64,000 bases of DNA. It comes from Streptococcus sp. 'caviae'. Lineage in GTDB: Bacteria; Bacillota; Bacilli; Lactobacillales; Streptococcaceae. A program made the position numbers and the translations under genes. Shown here piece after piece: positions 63,889 through 64,000 of the stretch (within the stretch, counting starts at the first letter, position 1; each line of letters begins with the position of its first letter). The notes below the pieces were generated by a model. It did not search any database and was not told where the DNA came from. It saw only the letters and a list, made by a program, of their open reading frames with translations. The stretch lies in NCBI RefSeq assembly GCF_001937065.1, contig NZ_MOWR01000005.1:106627-170626 (forward strand), written 5' to 3'.

Positions 63889-64000
63889 CTATGAAGAGAG
63901 TTTGATCCTGGCTCAGGACGAACGCTGGCGGCGTGCCTAATACATGCAAGTGGAACGCACGATTAAACCGTAGCTTGCTACACCATAATCGTGAGTCGCG
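63889..64000 (+). rRNA. rrs: 16S ribosomal RNA, 5-prime end (partial)
   Basis: AGAGTTTGATCCTGGCTCAG, the universal 16S 5-prime sequence, starts at 63897, followed by GACGAACGCTGGCGGCGTGCC. About 110 nt are in the window; the gene continues beyond it. The hypervariable V1 loop (GCACGATTAAACCG ... ATAATCGTG) is streptococcal in type. The mature 5-prime end is placed approximately. Confidence 0.95.

Overview
The window is a stretch of a Streptococcus chromosome, most likely a mutans-group species. It begins inside a nitroreductase gene and ends about 110 bases into a 16S rRNA gene. The mutans-group assignment rests on my recollection of S. mutans gene order: rpsF-ssb-rpsR, corA-uvrA, pepP-comEB-efp-nusB, the scr sucrose locus, manA, secA, two DAHP synthases, acpS-alr-recG, codY, gatCAB, the yqeG-rsfS ribosome/NAD cluster and yajC-uppS-cdsA-rseP-proS-rrn. 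Coding density is high, and most intergenic gaps carry recognisable promoters and intrinsic terminators.

Layout. 1-5 kb: ribosomal S6/SSB/S18 operon, then on the minus strand a LytTR regulator with its membrane partner, a DUF1129 membrane protein, an array of three 130-bp tandem repeats, and a CorA transporter. 5-12 kb: uvrA, a small zinc-ribbon protein, and pepP-comEB-efp-asp23-nusB. 12-20 kb: sucrose island with an extra GH32 hydrolase, scrR and scrB (minus), scrA divergent from them, then scrK and manA, so sucrose is imported as sucrose-6-P, hydrolysed, and both hexoses enter glycolysis. 20-29 kb: secA, tandem DAHP synthases, acpS-alr, recG. 29-34 kb: aldo/keto reductase, asparaginase, a HAD/pyrophosphohydrolase fusion, a decayed IS200-type element, a universal stress protein and bioY behind a BirA operator. 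35-43 kb: aminotransferase-codY-pncA-like, then a T-box-controlled operon aspS-gatC-gatA-gatB (tRNA-dependent amidation). 43-48.6 kb: EamA transporter and the yqeG-yqeH-yhbY-nadD-yqeK-rsfS-methyltransferase cluster. 48.6-56.5 kb: accessory region with a GAP-type membrane protein, a multibranched inverted-repeat element, a broken Fic gene, an AT-rich KAP P-loop NTPase, tmcAL, an AT-rich putative nuclease, a YefM-YoeB toxin-antitoxin pair and a MerR/TipAS regulator. 56.6-64 kb: divergent deformylase, YebC, thioredoxin-like protein, yajC, uppS-cdsA-rseP-proS and the rrn promoter.

The best candidates for something new are: (1) the T-box before aspS-gatCAB, whose specifier region reads GAAC, overlapping Glu and Asn codons; (2) the 130-bp tandem repeats, one of whose hairpins shows a compensatory base-pair change between copies; (3) a 143-nt multibranched element at 49413-49555; (4) two AT-rich genes flanking tmcAL, a KAP NTPase and a protein with a possible PD-(D/E)xK nuclease motif, that look like acquired defence genes. 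All functional calls come from reading motifs by eye; no database search was run.
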